A DNA stretch of 64,000 bases, from the NCBI RefSeq assembly GCF_001866075.3, contig NZ_CP063356.1:1106164-1170163 (forward strand), in the 5' to 3' direction. Under the pieces are notes generated by a model that saw only the letters and a list, made by a program, of their open reading frames with translations, searched no databases and was not told where the DNA came from. A program made the position numbers and the translations under genes. Every line of letters starts with the position of its first letter. Within the stretch, counting starts at the first letter, position 1. The DNA is from Anaerobacillus isosaccharinicus. GTDB taxonomy: Bacteria > Bacillota > Bacilli > Bacillales > Anaerobacillaceae. Positions 51,477-60,184 of the stretch are shown here, piece by piece.

Positions 51477-52715
51477 CTATTGAAGAGCTGATAACTTCTC
51501 AGCATTTTTAGCTTCTTCTGGTAATGCAATTCCATTCACTTCATTAAAGTCGGTAAAAATCATGTCCATGAAAATTGTCATATCAATTGGCATGACTAAT
51601 TCATCTGTGACTTCAGTATATTTCATGCTCATATCAATTGTTTGTCGATATGGAAGAGCCGTTTCTTCATCGATCCATATATAACCAGACATCCCCATTT
51701 TCATATCAGGTAATTCACCATCTAATGGAATAAGGGAATCGTCTTGCAATACGTTGTTAAGCATTCCCATCATTTCCGTTAAAGAATTAATTTTACCGTC
51801 CATTTTGATTTTGCGCATGACTTTGCCATTAACTTCTTCCGTTCCTAAATCACGGTAGAAGAAAAACTTGTTATTTAATTCTAAACTAAGCTGAAGGCTG
51901 TCTTGATTCATAAGCATTAATTCTTCAAATGAATATGGCATTGTTTCGCTCATATCCATCCACATCGCTTCCCCTGTTTCAGGGTCATCGATCTTCATGA
52001 AAATTCCTTCTGGAACAAAATATTGCTCCATTTTCATTTCCATATCTGGCATACCAGGAAGTCCCATAGGCATACTCATCGTCATGATCTGATGAAGTCC
52101 TTCTAAAACATTGAAATCCATTACTAAAGAACTTTTCATATTCATGTTTGTTGGCATTTCAAGTTCCTGATCTAAATCTCCTGCATCCATCATCATTGAC
52201 ATGATCATGTCAGCTGAAGAACGGAATGACGTTGCTTCACTTTGGACTATTGTCATCTTTTCAATCCATTTGAGTGCCTTTTCATCACTACTTAATGTAG
52301 CTTGAACTATCTTCTTTGCTCTATCAACCGAAATAAATTCACCTTCAAAAGAAACCGAAAATTCTTTAGCTAAAGCAGAAAGTGCATTTTTATCCTCTAT
52401 ATTTAAAAATCTAGCAATGATATAAGCAGCCTCTCGATTTGTTACCTTTTGATCAAGACGAACCGTTCCATCTGGAAAACCATTTATGATCCCTCTACTC
52501 ATTAATACCTTTACGGCATTCACATACTCAGAACCCTCCTTGACATCAATAGGAAGTTCTCTGTTCAAGCTTGCTGTTTCTAAATTTAAATGTTCAACAA
52601 CGAGGTTGAAAAATTCCCCTCTCGTTATACCATCATCTTGCTGTGCTCCGAAAGTAGTCATTGGTGCCATTAACATTACAAATACAATTAAGGAAATTAG
52701 TAACTTTTTCTTCAT
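51477..52715 (-). CDS. SLH protein with Met-rich DUF6612-like domain
   Basis: The start is the ATG at 52715 behind AGAGGAGA. The 412-residue protein has a signal peptide (to about 24), one to two SLH repeats (about 26-90: GITRGEFFNLVVEHL, FPDGTVRLDQKVTNREAAYI) and a C-terminal domain of about 240 residues rich in Met (MIMSMMMDAG, MTMSMPMGLPGMPDMEMKME). Its pattern of MWMDMSE, YFVPEGIFMKI and GYIWIDEETALPYRQTIDMS strands resembles the LolA-like DUF6612 lipoprotein domain. The Met content is striking and could bind Cu(I) or hydrophobic ligands (inference). Confidence 0.7.
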   Translation of the reverse strand: MKKKLLISLIVFVMLMAPMTTFGAQQDDGITRGEFFNLVVEHLNLETASLNRELPIDVKEGSEYVNAVKVLMSRGIINGFPDGTVRLDQKVTNREAAYIIARFLNIEDKNALSALAKEFSVSFEGEFISVDRAKKIVQATLSSDEKALKWIEKMTIVQSEATSFRSSADMIMSMMMDAGDLDQELEMPTNMNMKSSLVMDFNVLEGLHQIMTMSMPMGLPGMPDMEMKMEQYFVPEGIFMKIDDPETGEAMWMDMSETMPYSFEELMLMNQDSLQLSLELNNKFFFYRDLGTEEVNGKVMRKIKMDGKINSLTEMMGMLNNVLQDDSLIPLDGELPDMKMGMSGYIWIDEETALPYRQTIDMSMKYTEVTDELVMPIDMTIFMDMIFTDFNEVNGIALPEEAKNAEKLSALQ

Positions 52716-53235
52716 TTGTTTCTCCTCTCTTAATCTTGAATAATGGTTATGGTTATGGTTATGCTTAAAATTCAACTTATCTCTAAGACTATCACCTTCC
52801 CTATTAAACATATTCGCTGCTCATTCAATAAAATGCATGGCTATGAGTTTCTATAGAGGTGATTTAATTCTATCTAGAATAAGCACACTAATTAATACGA
52901 ACTAAATTGGATAAAGTTTCAAATTTTATTAAACCAATGCACTATAGTTATCCATGCCTCAATAGGCTTGTTGGAAAATAAACGTTTTATAGAAAAAGTA
53001 TTTTTTTCTATATATTTAAGGGTGGGATCTTCCAGTATGGTAATATTATATTCATTTTACCACCATAACCCTAGTTAAGCTAAACCGCTACTCGTTAGAT
53101 GACTATTTACTTTAGCCCCCGCACCAGTTCTTCAATTTCCCCAAAATACTACCCACAATTAGTTAGTGACACCACAATAATATAACTCTATACTTTTAGT
53201 TGTTAGTAAATATATTTATATGAAATGGAGTTTTT
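52716..53235. other. Intergenic region between divergent SLH and BMP genes
   Basis: This 520-bp stretch contains a hexamer repeat (GGTTAT, about four copies at 52743-52766) in the leader of the SLH gene. No gene or strong hairpin is seen; promoters for both flanking genes must lie here but were not identified with confidence. Confidence 0.6.
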
Positions 53236-54228
53236 ATGATGGTTAGTAAAAACACAAAGTTAGTCGTTATCTTCTTTTTATTATTCGTTATGATAGGGTG
53301 CAGTAATGGAACTGATTTTCAGGAAAAAGATTACTTAAAAGTAGGTATTATGTTGTCAGACGTCGGACTTGGTGATCAATCATTTAGTGACTCTGCATTT
53401 TTAGGTGTCATGCAAGCAAGGGATGAATTAGATATTCTTTTTTCTTATAAAGAACTAGGTGATACAGGTACATATCTTCAAGGTTTAACAGAATTAGTGG
53501 AGGAAGAACACGACCTAATTATCGGTCTCGGTTTTATGGTCAAAGATGATTTAGAGAAAGTAGCTAGTACTTATCCTAATCAACAATTTCTACTTATTGA
53601 CGATGTATCGGACCTGGATAATATTACATCTCTTGTTTTTAAAGAACATGAAGGCAGCTTTCTTGCAGGGCTTGTTGCTGGTATGAAGACGAAAACGAAT
53701 AAAGTTGGTTTTATTGGTGGTGGTGATTTCCCGCTAATTCATAAATTTGCGGCTGGTTTTAAACAAGGGGTAAAGGCTAGCAATAAAGACGCTGAGATTT
53801 TAATAGAATATGCAAATGACTTTGGTAATGATAAGTTAGGTGAAAAAATGGCAAGATCGATGATAGCAGAAGGCGCTGATTTTATATACCCAGCGGCAGG
53901 CTATACTGGGGTTGGCGCTTTAAATGAAGCTCAAAACTCTGGAGTCTATGGCATTGGTGTAGATACGGATCAATATTTTTTAGCGGAGAATGCGGTAGTT
54001 ACATCTATGCTAAAAAAGATCGATGTAGCGATTTTCCAAGCAATTAAACTTTTTGTTGAGAATGGTGAACTTACTGAAGACATCATTGAATTAGGACTAA
54101 AAGAAGACGGTGTTGGATTAGCGGAAATTCGAATTATTTCACTGAAAGCTAACGAGCAAGAAATCCTTACTGACTATATAGAAAAAATACTGAGCGGAAG
54201 CTTAACAATTGAGAGTACATTAAAGTAA
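53236..54228 (+). CDS. BMP family (Med-like) substrate-binding lipoprotein
   Basis: The 330-residue protein has a lipoprotein signal ending MIGCSN and the BMP fold: LKVGIMLSDVGLGDQSFSDS, IGLGFMVKDDLEKVA, HEGSFLAGLVAGM, KVGFIGGGDFPLIHKFAAGF and DFIYPAAGYTGVGALNEA with VYGIGVDTDQYF. BMP proteins bind nucleosides for ABC uptake. Here no ABC genes follow; the next gene, 33 bp away, is a chemoreceptor, so it may serve as the ligand-binding partner of that receptor. ATG 53236 or 53239 follows ATGGAG. Confidence 0.85.
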   Translation: MMVSKNTKLVVIFFLLFVMIGCSNGTDFQEKDYLKVGIMLSDVGLGDQSFSDSAFLGVMQARDELDILFSYKELGDTGTYLQGLTELVEEEHDLIIGLGFMVKDDLEKVASTYPNQQFLLIDDVSDLDNITSLVFKEHEGSFLAGLVAGMKTKTNKVGFIGGGDFPLIHKFAAGFKQGVKASNKDAEILIEYANDFGNDKLGEKMARSMIAEGADFIYPAAGYTGVGALNEAQNSGVYGIGVDTDQYFLAENAVVTSMLKKIDVAIFQAIKLFVENGELTEDIIELGLKEDGVGLAEIRIISLKANEQEILTDYIEKILSGSLTIESTLK

Positions 54229-54261
54229 CTAATTGAAGTTACTAAAGAAAGGAACATCACT

Positions 54262-55911
54262 GTGAATTTAAAAAGAAAATTACTAGTTAATTCGTTAACA
54301 GGGTTAACTTTAGCCTTAATAATGGTAGCTTTTATTGTAATTAGTATGCTCAGTATCCAGTCTGCTAATAAAGATTATGTAAATGTGGTCATATCTGTTC
54401 AACGCTTGGAAGGAGCTGTTTCTTCTAGTAGACTACTGTTAAATAATTATGCTTACAATATGACAAACCAAAATGGAGAAGCCGTAATTCAGAGTTTTAC
54501 TGCAATAGAAGAATTAATTCAAACTTTAGAAGAGACGCTAGTCACTGAAAATAATAAACAGCTACTAGCTACAATTAAATTAAAGCTTGAGACGTTGGAA
54601 ACAGCTGCAATACAAGCGGTGAGTAATGGTGATACGTCTGAAGCACAAAGACAATCGATTCGAACTCTTGGTATCTCAAATGACATTTACGTATTGAACC
54701 ATCGTACAACTGAATATTATCAATATCTAGTAGACCAAACCGAAATCCAAATTAGATCGGTTATCATCTCTACTTTGATCGGTAGTTTAATCTTAATTTT
54801 AGTCACTGCAGTTGTAGCTCAAATCATTACAAAATCAATTACAGCTCCGATTAGAAGGTTATCGGAAAATGCAGAAAAGGTTGCTGCTGGCGACTTAACG
54901 ATAGACTTAACTGAAATTCGTGGAAACGATGAGATCGCAAACTTAAACCGTTCCTTTTCGTCCATGTTTACAAATCTAAAATCAGTTATTGGGTCGTTAT
55001 CAACAGTGACTAAAAACGTTGAAAACTTCACAAGAGATATTCAACAAGAAACTAGTCAACTAACTGAAGTAAACGTCCAAGTAACAACTTCAACTGAAGA
55101 ACTCGCTGCAGGCGCACAGTCGATTTCTGAAGATTTATCAGAAGCAGTCGATGCAGTTGAAGCAATGAATAAGGAGTTTGAGAAAAATTTAGAAGAATCT
55201 AAGGCTTCTGCTAGTAATAGTAGAGATGTCTTGGAGCATGTAACAAAGGGAATGACTGTCATAACAAATCAACATAAGTTAGTGAAGGAAAATGTTGCAG
55301 CAACAACAGACATTCAAAACTCAGTTGAAGCCTTTACGACCTATGCTTCTGAAATTCAAACCATGGCAGAAATAGTATCTTCGATTGCAGACCAAACAAA
55401 TTTACTAGCATTAAATGCGGCTATCGAAGCAGCTAGAGCAGGAGAAGCTGGAAAAGGCTTTTCAGTAGTAGCTAGTGAAGTAAGAAAATTAGCAGAACAA
55501 TCGAGTAACGCCACTAGCCAAATTTTCAAAACCGTTGAAAAAATTACAGAAGGTATTAATAATACAAAAGGTGCGATGACAAAAGGAATGGAAATTGTTA
55601 ACGAACAAAGTGAGTCAATTGAAGTAACAATGGAAGTTTTTAAATCTATCGAGGGCATGGTAGCAGCCATTTCAGCACAAATGAATAACTTGGTTCTTGC
55701 TATTACTCAATCGCAAAGCAGAAGCGGTAAGGTTCTAACCTCAATTGAATCCATCAGCTCAGTAACAGAAGAAACAGCCGCCGGTAGTGAAGAAATATCT
55801 GCTTCAACAGCCGAACAATTACGTTCATTCACAATTGTTGAGGAAAAAATTATTACGCTAAGAGGAATGGCAGATGAGTTAAACGAAAGTATGAAACAGT
55901 TTAAGATATAG
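54262..55911 (+). CDS. Methyl-accepting chemotaxis protein
   Basis: The 549-residue protein starts at GTG 54262 after AAAGGAA. It has a first membrane helix (about 9-30), a helical extracellular domain of about 140 residues, a second helix (about 173-195), HAMP (about 196-250) and a signalling domain whose hairpin tip reads [20 protein letters not shown] (about 378-397) with [19 protein letters not shown]. It relays to CheA/CheW. The extracellular helical bundle is small and lacks a Cache fold, in line with sensing through a bound lipoprotein. Confidence 0.9.
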   Translation: MNLKRKLLVNSLTGLTLALIMVAFIVISMLSIQSANKDYVNVVISVQRLEGAVSSSRLLLNNYAYNMTNQNGEAVIQSFTAIEELIQTLEETLVTENNKQLLATIKLKLETLETAAIQAVSNGDTSEAQRQSIRTLGISNDIYVLNHRTTEYYQYLVDQTEIQIRSVIISTLIGSLILILVTAVVAQIITKSITAPIRRLSENAEKVAAGDLTIDLTEIRGNDEIANLNRSFSSMFTNLKSVIGSLSTVTKNVENFTRDIQQETSQLTEVNVQVTTSTEELAAGAQSISEDLSEAVDAVEAMNKEFEKNLEESKASASNSRDVLEHVTKGMTVITNQHKLVKENVAATTDIQNSVEAFTTYASEIQTMAEIVSSIADQTNLLALNAAIEAARAGEAGKGFSVVASEVRKLAEQSSNATSQIFKTVEKITEGINNTKGAMTKGMEIVNEQSESIEVTMEVFKSIEGMVAAISAQMNNLVLAITQSQSRSGKVLTSIESISSVTEETAAGSEEISASTAEQLRSFTIVEEKIITLRGMADELNESMKQFKI

Positions 55912-56062
55912 AATGTCGGTGAATTCGGAAGCATTGGGGGCGGCGGTTCTGCTGCTTCCCTTCTACAAAAAAATAGTAACTAAACAATCAATGTTGGTCA
56001 GCACCCACACCAGCCTACTTTGTACAAAATTGTGGGACGAGGGACCTGTCCCCGAAAACTAG

Positions 56063-56110
56063 AATGGCACGATGAATGGAAAGTTATTTCATTCATCGTG
56101 CCATTTTTTC
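56063..56110. terminator. Conserved hairpin repeat AATGGCACGATGAATG, copy 1; terminator of the chemoreceptor operon
   Basis: AATGGCACGATGAATG (56063-56078) pairs perfectly with CATTCATCGTGCCATT (56090-56105), followed by TTTTTCATTT. The loop GAAAGTTATTT is shared with copies at 57561 and 59483. Confidence 0.85.
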
Positions 56111-56182
56111 ATTTGTTTAACCCCAAAAAAAGCAGGAGAACCTTCCCTAAGCTTACTAACTTTTGATCTTTCAATAGAAAAT

Positions 56183-56224
56183 AAAGGGGACAAGGTACCT
56201 GTGGTCTGTACCCCTTGTCCCTTT
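56183..56224 (-). terminator. Terminator of the stalk-domain protein gene
   Basis: AAGGGGACAAGG pairs with CCTTGTCCCTT around a loop that itself includes GTAC/GTAC. On the minus strand it directly follows the stop at 56227 and runs into TTTATTTTC. Confidence 0.7.
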
Positions 56225-56226
56225 TC

Positions 56227-57393
56227 CTACTTTTTATTTAACCAAGCTTCAAATGGCTTTTGTAAATTTTCATAGGAACCATACTCTTTTAGAAAGGCTG
56301 CTTCAAAGGTCTTTTCCTTACTTGTTAGTACCTTTTGAAACTTCTCTTTTCCGTAAGTTTCATATAAGAAACCAATTAAAACGATGCCATCTTCATAATC
56401 GTTTGCAACTGTGATCCCTGTAGTTGAAAAATGAATAGTTTTGAGATTATCCTTTATTACCCGGTTTTTGTGGAAGCTTAATGCTTTTGAATTAGGTGTG
56501 TATTTATGACCAAAATAGTCATCGGCACCCTGGCCCCACCAACCTGGTACTGAATGAACATTATTCCAACCTTCCTTTTTTGAACCTACGATATACATAT
56601 GCGGTAATGTAAAAGTCTCGTGAATCGTCGTCTTCAAGAAGTAACTATCGTTAAACTCTTCTCCAGTATTTGTGCAACATGGAAAAGCGTGTGCTGACTG
56701 AGCTAATAGGTGTAAATCTGTATGATAATTGCCCCAAACAAGAATCGTCCAGGTCCCTGTTGAAGCCCACCTGTTTGCCGTTTGCGAAATAAAAACGTTA
56801 ATATCAGCAATGTTTTTGAAAAAGTTATCTAAGTTAAATCCTTGATATTCTTTCAGTGTAGCGGCAATGGCCGTATCCAAATTTGTTCTCATCTTTTGAG
56901 CATCTTTCTCGTACCCTTGCGGATAATGGATTATGTAATAATCTCTTTTAATCGAACCCCAAGTTGGTCCTGGCTGAGAGCGTTCATTTCCTTCTTGTTC
57001 AATCTTCCCTAAATCATTTTTTGCAAAATCAGCCATTAATTCAGTGAATTTCTTTTCGCTATTCGATAATTTTTCGTTTAATTCATGAACTTTTGCATTG
57101 GCTTCTGTTAATTTTTTTCTTACACCATCTTGATCGCTTAAGACTACCTTTGCTGTACTTGATTTGTCGTCCCAATTAACCTCCGCTCCCAAAGATTCAC
57201 TAATCACCCTTAGCGGTACTAACGTTCTTCCGTCCAAGTTAATTCCTGGTACATCACTCTTAATGGTTACCCCATTAACAATAACGTTAACAATGTTAAA
57301 TCCCTTGTATTTATTGTTAGCAATAACTACCCCACTCACAATAAAAAATAATAAAAATGTCAACAAGGAAACTCTCTTCATCATTTTGCTCAT
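56227..57393 (-). CDS. Exported stalk-domain protein with degenerate gluzincin-like peptidase domain
   Basis: The start is the ATG at 57393, nine bases after AAAGGTGG. The 388-residue protein has an N-terminal hydrophobic helix (about 5-25; signal or anchor), a clear copper-amine-oxidase N-terminal (stalk) domain (about 33-90: GINLDGRTLVPLRVISESLG, AEVNWDD), a coiled coil (about 95-125), and a peptidase-MA-like domain. The zinc motif is altered as in its paralog at 14627-15775: HETFT instead of HExxH (about 256), and here the downstream Glu is also replaced, WWGQG (about 287). Loss of both residues suggests a non-catalytic protein; the shared HE and F-T suggest a conserved new role. Confidence 0.75.
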   Translation of the reverse strand: MSKMMKRVSLLTFLLFFIVSGVVIANNKYKGFNIVNVIVNGVTIKSDVPGINLDGRTLVPLRVISESLGAEVNWDDKSSTAKVVLSDQDGVRKKLTEANAKVHELNEKLSNSEKKFTELMADFAKNDLGKIEQEGNERSQPGPTWGSIKRDYYIIHYPQGYEKDAQKMRTNLDTAIAATLKEYQGFNLDNFFKNIADINVFISQTANRWASTGTWTILVWGNYHTDLHLLAQSAHAFPCCTNTGEEFNDSYFLKTTIHETFTLPHMYIVGSKKEGWNNVHSVPGWWGQGADDYFGHKYTPNSKALSFHKNRVIKDNLKTIHFSTTGITVANDYEDGIVLIGFLYETYGKEKFQKVLTSKEKTFEAAFLKEYGSYENLQKPFEAWLNKK

Positions 57394-57560
57394 CTTCTCC
57401 ATCCACCTTTGAAAAAATTCGATAGCTTTTGTTGTTAGCACTACCTTATTCGACATAAAAAGATAAATTTCCTTGAATTGGTGGAGGGACGGAGGGTCCA
57501 CTGTCCCTCCAGTGAAGTAGTAAGGACGGTTCTAACCGCTTCCCCCGCATAAAAATAATG

Positions 57561-57604
57561 AATGGCACGATGGATGGAAAGTTACTTCATCTATCGAACC
57601 ATTC
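57561..57604. repeat. Conserved hairpin repeat AATGGCACGATG, copy 2
   Basis: AATGGCACGATGGATG pairs imperfectly with CATCTATCGAACCATT. Same loop GAAAGTTACTT as the copy at 56063. It is followed by a GAGTCCCC...GCTTC part also found after copy 3. Confidence 0.75.
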
Positions 57605-57659
57605 TATTTGTTTGTTTAAGAAGAAACAAGCACGAGTCCCCATGCTTCTGTGCAAAAAT

Positions 57660-57689
57660 GGGACGAGGTACCTGTCCCCTTGTACCTCC
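57660..57689. repeat. GGACGAGGTACCTGTCC palindrome-like element
   Basis: Related elements lie at 16761-16780, 56034-56052, 56183-56224 and 57483-57510. Each combines GGGAC...GTCCC arms around a GGTAC(C) centre. They sit next to gene 3' ends. Confidence 0.6.
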
Positions 57690-59108
57690 TCAGTAATTAG
57701 CCCCTGCTGCAACAAACGCAGCTTCTAGCGTTGGGTAATCCAAAGCTTTAGCTAAGTATAAAATTCTATCTAGCTGCGATTGAGATGCTGCTTCTAACGT
57801 TGCACCGTACGCAATCAATAGTTCTACATTTTTTAATGCTTCAGGGCTAGGATTCCAAGATGCTTGATCAATAGCCTGCAATATGACTGGCTGGGTTGAT
57901 GTTGCTTGACGATTTGGAATCAAAGAAATGCTCGTTCCGTTTAAAATGACTGTTTTTGGTACCAAACCGTTTGGATCTGCTCCTAGTTGAAGGAATTCTT
58001 CTAATAGTGATGGATTCCATGATGCTAGGGCTCCTGATAAATCTTGTGACTTGGCTACTGCCCCGTACTGTAGAAGTAACTTTCTGATTAACTCACTTCG
58101 CTCAGCTTTATACGTTTGCCTTGTGCCTTGCTTCGTTAATAAAAATGAAGTTATGCCACCATTTGACGCAAGTTGTAATGGACTAAAATCAAAGTTAGGA
58201 TGCTGGTAGTTAGGATTAGCTCCTAAATCTAAAAGCAATTTCACTAGTTGCAAATCATTCATTGTAATCGCCGTGTATAGTTCAGGATTTATGTTAGCTC
58301 CTTTTGCTATCGCAATTTCAAAAATCTCACGACTCTCTTTCATACCGACAGCTAACTCCAAAGCATATTGAGGACTTGCACCTTGGTGAAAGATAGAAAG
58401 GAGCTCCACTTTGTTAATTTGGTGAGATTTCATTATAGTTTCTAATTTAAGGTTCGCTTCTAAACTAGTAAGCTGTTTTGCTTTTTCAGCCGCGGCTTTA
58501 GAAACTGCACCATCGGCTACAAGAGTATGTAATAAAGAGTTGGAGCTTTCTTTCAGATTAACATCTAAAGCTTGGTTCGATAATGCCGCTACATGCCCTC
58601 TTAGAAAATTCGTTGTGGCAAATACTTCTCTTTCTAATGGGTGAATAACTCCAACCTCTGCCAGTTTATTAACAGATTGGCTCCACACAAAATCCCCTTT
58701 GGCATCTTCATAACCGAGTGCTCGGAGCAGAAATGTTCCATACTGAGCTCCAGTAATATGCTGCTGGGCACCATATGTAGTGCTATTAACCCCTGAAGTT
58801 AATTTGTTTACATACATATAACCAACGTATGGACTTGCCCAGTTAGGTACGTCTTTAAAAGGATGTGAATAATTTGCCGCTAGCGCCTGTTGTTCTTTGC
58901 CCAATAAGCGCACTAACATGACAGCCCCTTCTAAACGATTTGGTTTGCGGTCTAATTCAAAACCGAAATTCGTACCTTTGAATAAACCTAGTGTGTGCAG
59001 TGACTCAGCCTGAAAATAGAACGGATTACTCTTATCCCCATTTGCATGAGTCACCATTATTGGCATAAAATAAATTAGTAAAGCAAAAATGACCAAAACT
59101 TTTTTCAC
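57690..59108 (-). CDS. Exported SLH protein with ankyrin repeats
   Basis: The start is the GTG at 59108 behind GAGAGGGG. The 472-residue protein has a signal peptide (to about 22), two SLH-like repeats (about 28-150: FYFQAESLHTLGLFKGTNFG, FKDVPNWASPYVGYMYVNKL) and about six ankyrin repeats (about 225-470: ELYTAITMNDLQLVKLLLDLGANPNYQ, SLLEEFLQLGADPNG, NVELLIAYGAT). Ankyrin repeats bind proteins; their presence on an exported, wall-bound protein is uncommon in Bacilli. The SLH repeats are degenerate, so binding to wall polymer is uncertain. Confidence 0.8.
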   Translation of the reverse strand: MKKVLVIFALLIYFMPIMVTHANGDKSNPFYFQAESLHTLGLFKGTNFGFELDRKPNRLEGAVMLVRLLGKEQQALAANYSHPFKDVPNWASPYVGYMYVNKLTSGVNSTTYGAQQHITGAQYGTFLLRALGYEDAKGDFVWSQSVNKLAEVGVIHPLEREVFATTNFLRGHVAALSNQALDVNLKESSNSLLHTLVADGAVSKAAAEKAKQLTSLEANLKLETIMKSHQINKVELLSIFHQGASPQYALELAVGMKESREIFEIAIAKGANINPELYTAITMNDLQLVKLLLDLGANPNYQHPNFDFSPLQLASNGGITSFLLTKQGTRQTYKAERSELIRKLLLQYGAVAKSQDLSGALASWNPSLLEEFLQLGADPNGLVPKTVILNGTSISLIPNRQATSTQPVILQAIDQASWNPSPEALKNVELLIAYGATLEAASQSQLDRILYLAKALDYPTLEAAFVAAGANY

Positions 59109-59579
59109 GTGTTGTACCCCTCTCAAAGTTGTCCAAATTTTAGCATAACATATAGATTTTAGCACAATTCCTTGTTAAAAAGTTTGTACCCTTCCAAAAA
59201 ATCAAAAATGTTTCACACCATATTTTTCACTCGACTGAATCCATCCCTTTGCACGCACACGTTGAGTAGCAAGCGCCAGAGGCTTCGAATAACAAGCTTG
59301 GACAATAAACCAAATCTCCACGAAAATAATTCATTTTCTGAACCACTTCCACCTAATAAAACTACTATGATTTACCTTTTTTTCATTTTTTATCTAAAAC
59401 AGCATTGTTTTTCTTCTAAAACTATTAGTACAAGCAGATATCATTAGCTTCCTATTTACACATAAAAACAAGTAACTAAAAGAATGGCACATTGGATAGA
59501 AAGTTATCTCATTCAAATGCCATTCTTTTATTTTTTTAATCAAAAAGAAGCACGGGAACTGAATTGTCCCCATGCTTCA
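59109..59579. other. Intergenic region with one conserved hairpin
   Basis: Apart from the hairpin repeat at 59482-59523 and a GAAGCA/TGCTTC hairpin at about 59548-59577 this 471-bp stretch shows nothing. An open frame on the plus strand (59172-59447) has no ribosome site and no family resemblance. Confidence 0.6.
59482..59530 (-). terminator. Conserved hairpin repeat, copy 3
   Basis: GAATGGCA pairs with TGCCATTC and inner bases partly pair; the loop is again GAAAGTTATCT. The plus strand continues TTTATTTTTTT. It follows the 59580 gene on the minus strand. Confidence 0.75.
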
Positions 59580-60098
59580 CTACCCTAGTGTATTATTAAT
59601 TTGATTAATAAGATCTAAGTTTTCTTGATAGTACCTAGGCTTGGTAGAATATATAAAGAAAGCAACATACTTTAAAATTAATTCCTTGTATGAAATCTGA
59701 TTGTTATAATACTTTTCCACATCTTGAAAAAACGCTTTTAAATCTAACTTGAATTTTTTTCGAACAGAAGGTGACAACAAATCAATACCACGCTCAACAA
59801 AATTAATCGTACACAATGGGATTTTTTTCTGAATTGCAAAAAGAAGCTTCCGTAACTCATTCCTTTTTGCAAGAAACTTTGTCTCATAACTACCACCAAA
59901 ATGACCATCCTTTTCATACACCTCTATAAAAGCATAGGGAACTTCACTTAACCCTTTATGCCTCAGATGTACTCCAAAGTCTATTCTTTGCTTACTCGGT
60001 CTTTTAGTAGTAATAAATAATCCTTCTTCACCATGAAGATATTGCTTTACTATAGTGTCCGCAGTCTCGAAAATTGTCATATTAACTGCCAGTGACAT
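59580..60098 (-). CDS. Hypothetical protein, 172 residues
   Basis: I do not recognise this protein. It is a soluble alpha/beta sequence; IDFGVHLRH and PYAFIEVYEKDGHFGG have an Asp and a Glu-x-x-x-Lys pattern that recalls PD-(D/E)xK nucleases, but this is weak. There is no ribosome site before ATG 60098 or the ATG at 60080, and the start lies within a transposon-end-like sequence (60075-60097), so the gene may have lost its natural start to an insertion. Confidence 0.5.
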   Translation of the reverse strand: MSLAVNMTIFETADTIVKQYLHGEEGLFITTKRPSKQRIDFGVHLRHKGLSEVPYAFIEVYEKDGHFGGSYETKFLAKRNELRKLLFAIQKKIPLCTINFVERGIDLLSPSVRKKFKLDLKAFFQDVEKYYNNQISYKELILKYVAFFIYSTKPRYYQENLDLINQINNTLG

Positions 60099-60154
60099 TG
60101 ACGTGGCTTGTTATGTAGAGTCACACTCATTGCCACTGGCGATTGATTTAGTCA
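60075..60154. repeat. Inverted pair of transposon-end-like sequences
   Basis: Read outward-in, the minus strand from 60097 reads TGTCACTGGCAGTTAATATG and the plus strand from 60131 reads TGCCACTGGCGATTGATTTA, each followed by a nearby A/TCA. They match at about 17 of 23 positions and point away from each other, 33 bp apart. The right one could be the end of the transposon carrying the genes at 60185-61882. Confidence 0.55.
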
Positions 60155-60184
60155 CTTAATTTGGCGCATCCAAAGCGGAAGAAC

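Larger units (their letters stand above)
55912..56226. other. Intergenic region with stacked hairpins
   Basis: It holds a GGAAGC/GCTTCC hairpin at about 55928-55961, a GGGAC...GTCCC palindrome (56034-56052), the conserved 43-bp hairpin repeat (56063-56105) and the terminator of the next gene (56183-56224). No gene is seen. Confidence 0.7.

Noticed and set aside
59172..59447. Plus-strand open frame of 91 codons
   Set aside because: No ribosome site, odd composition and no resemblance to a protein family.
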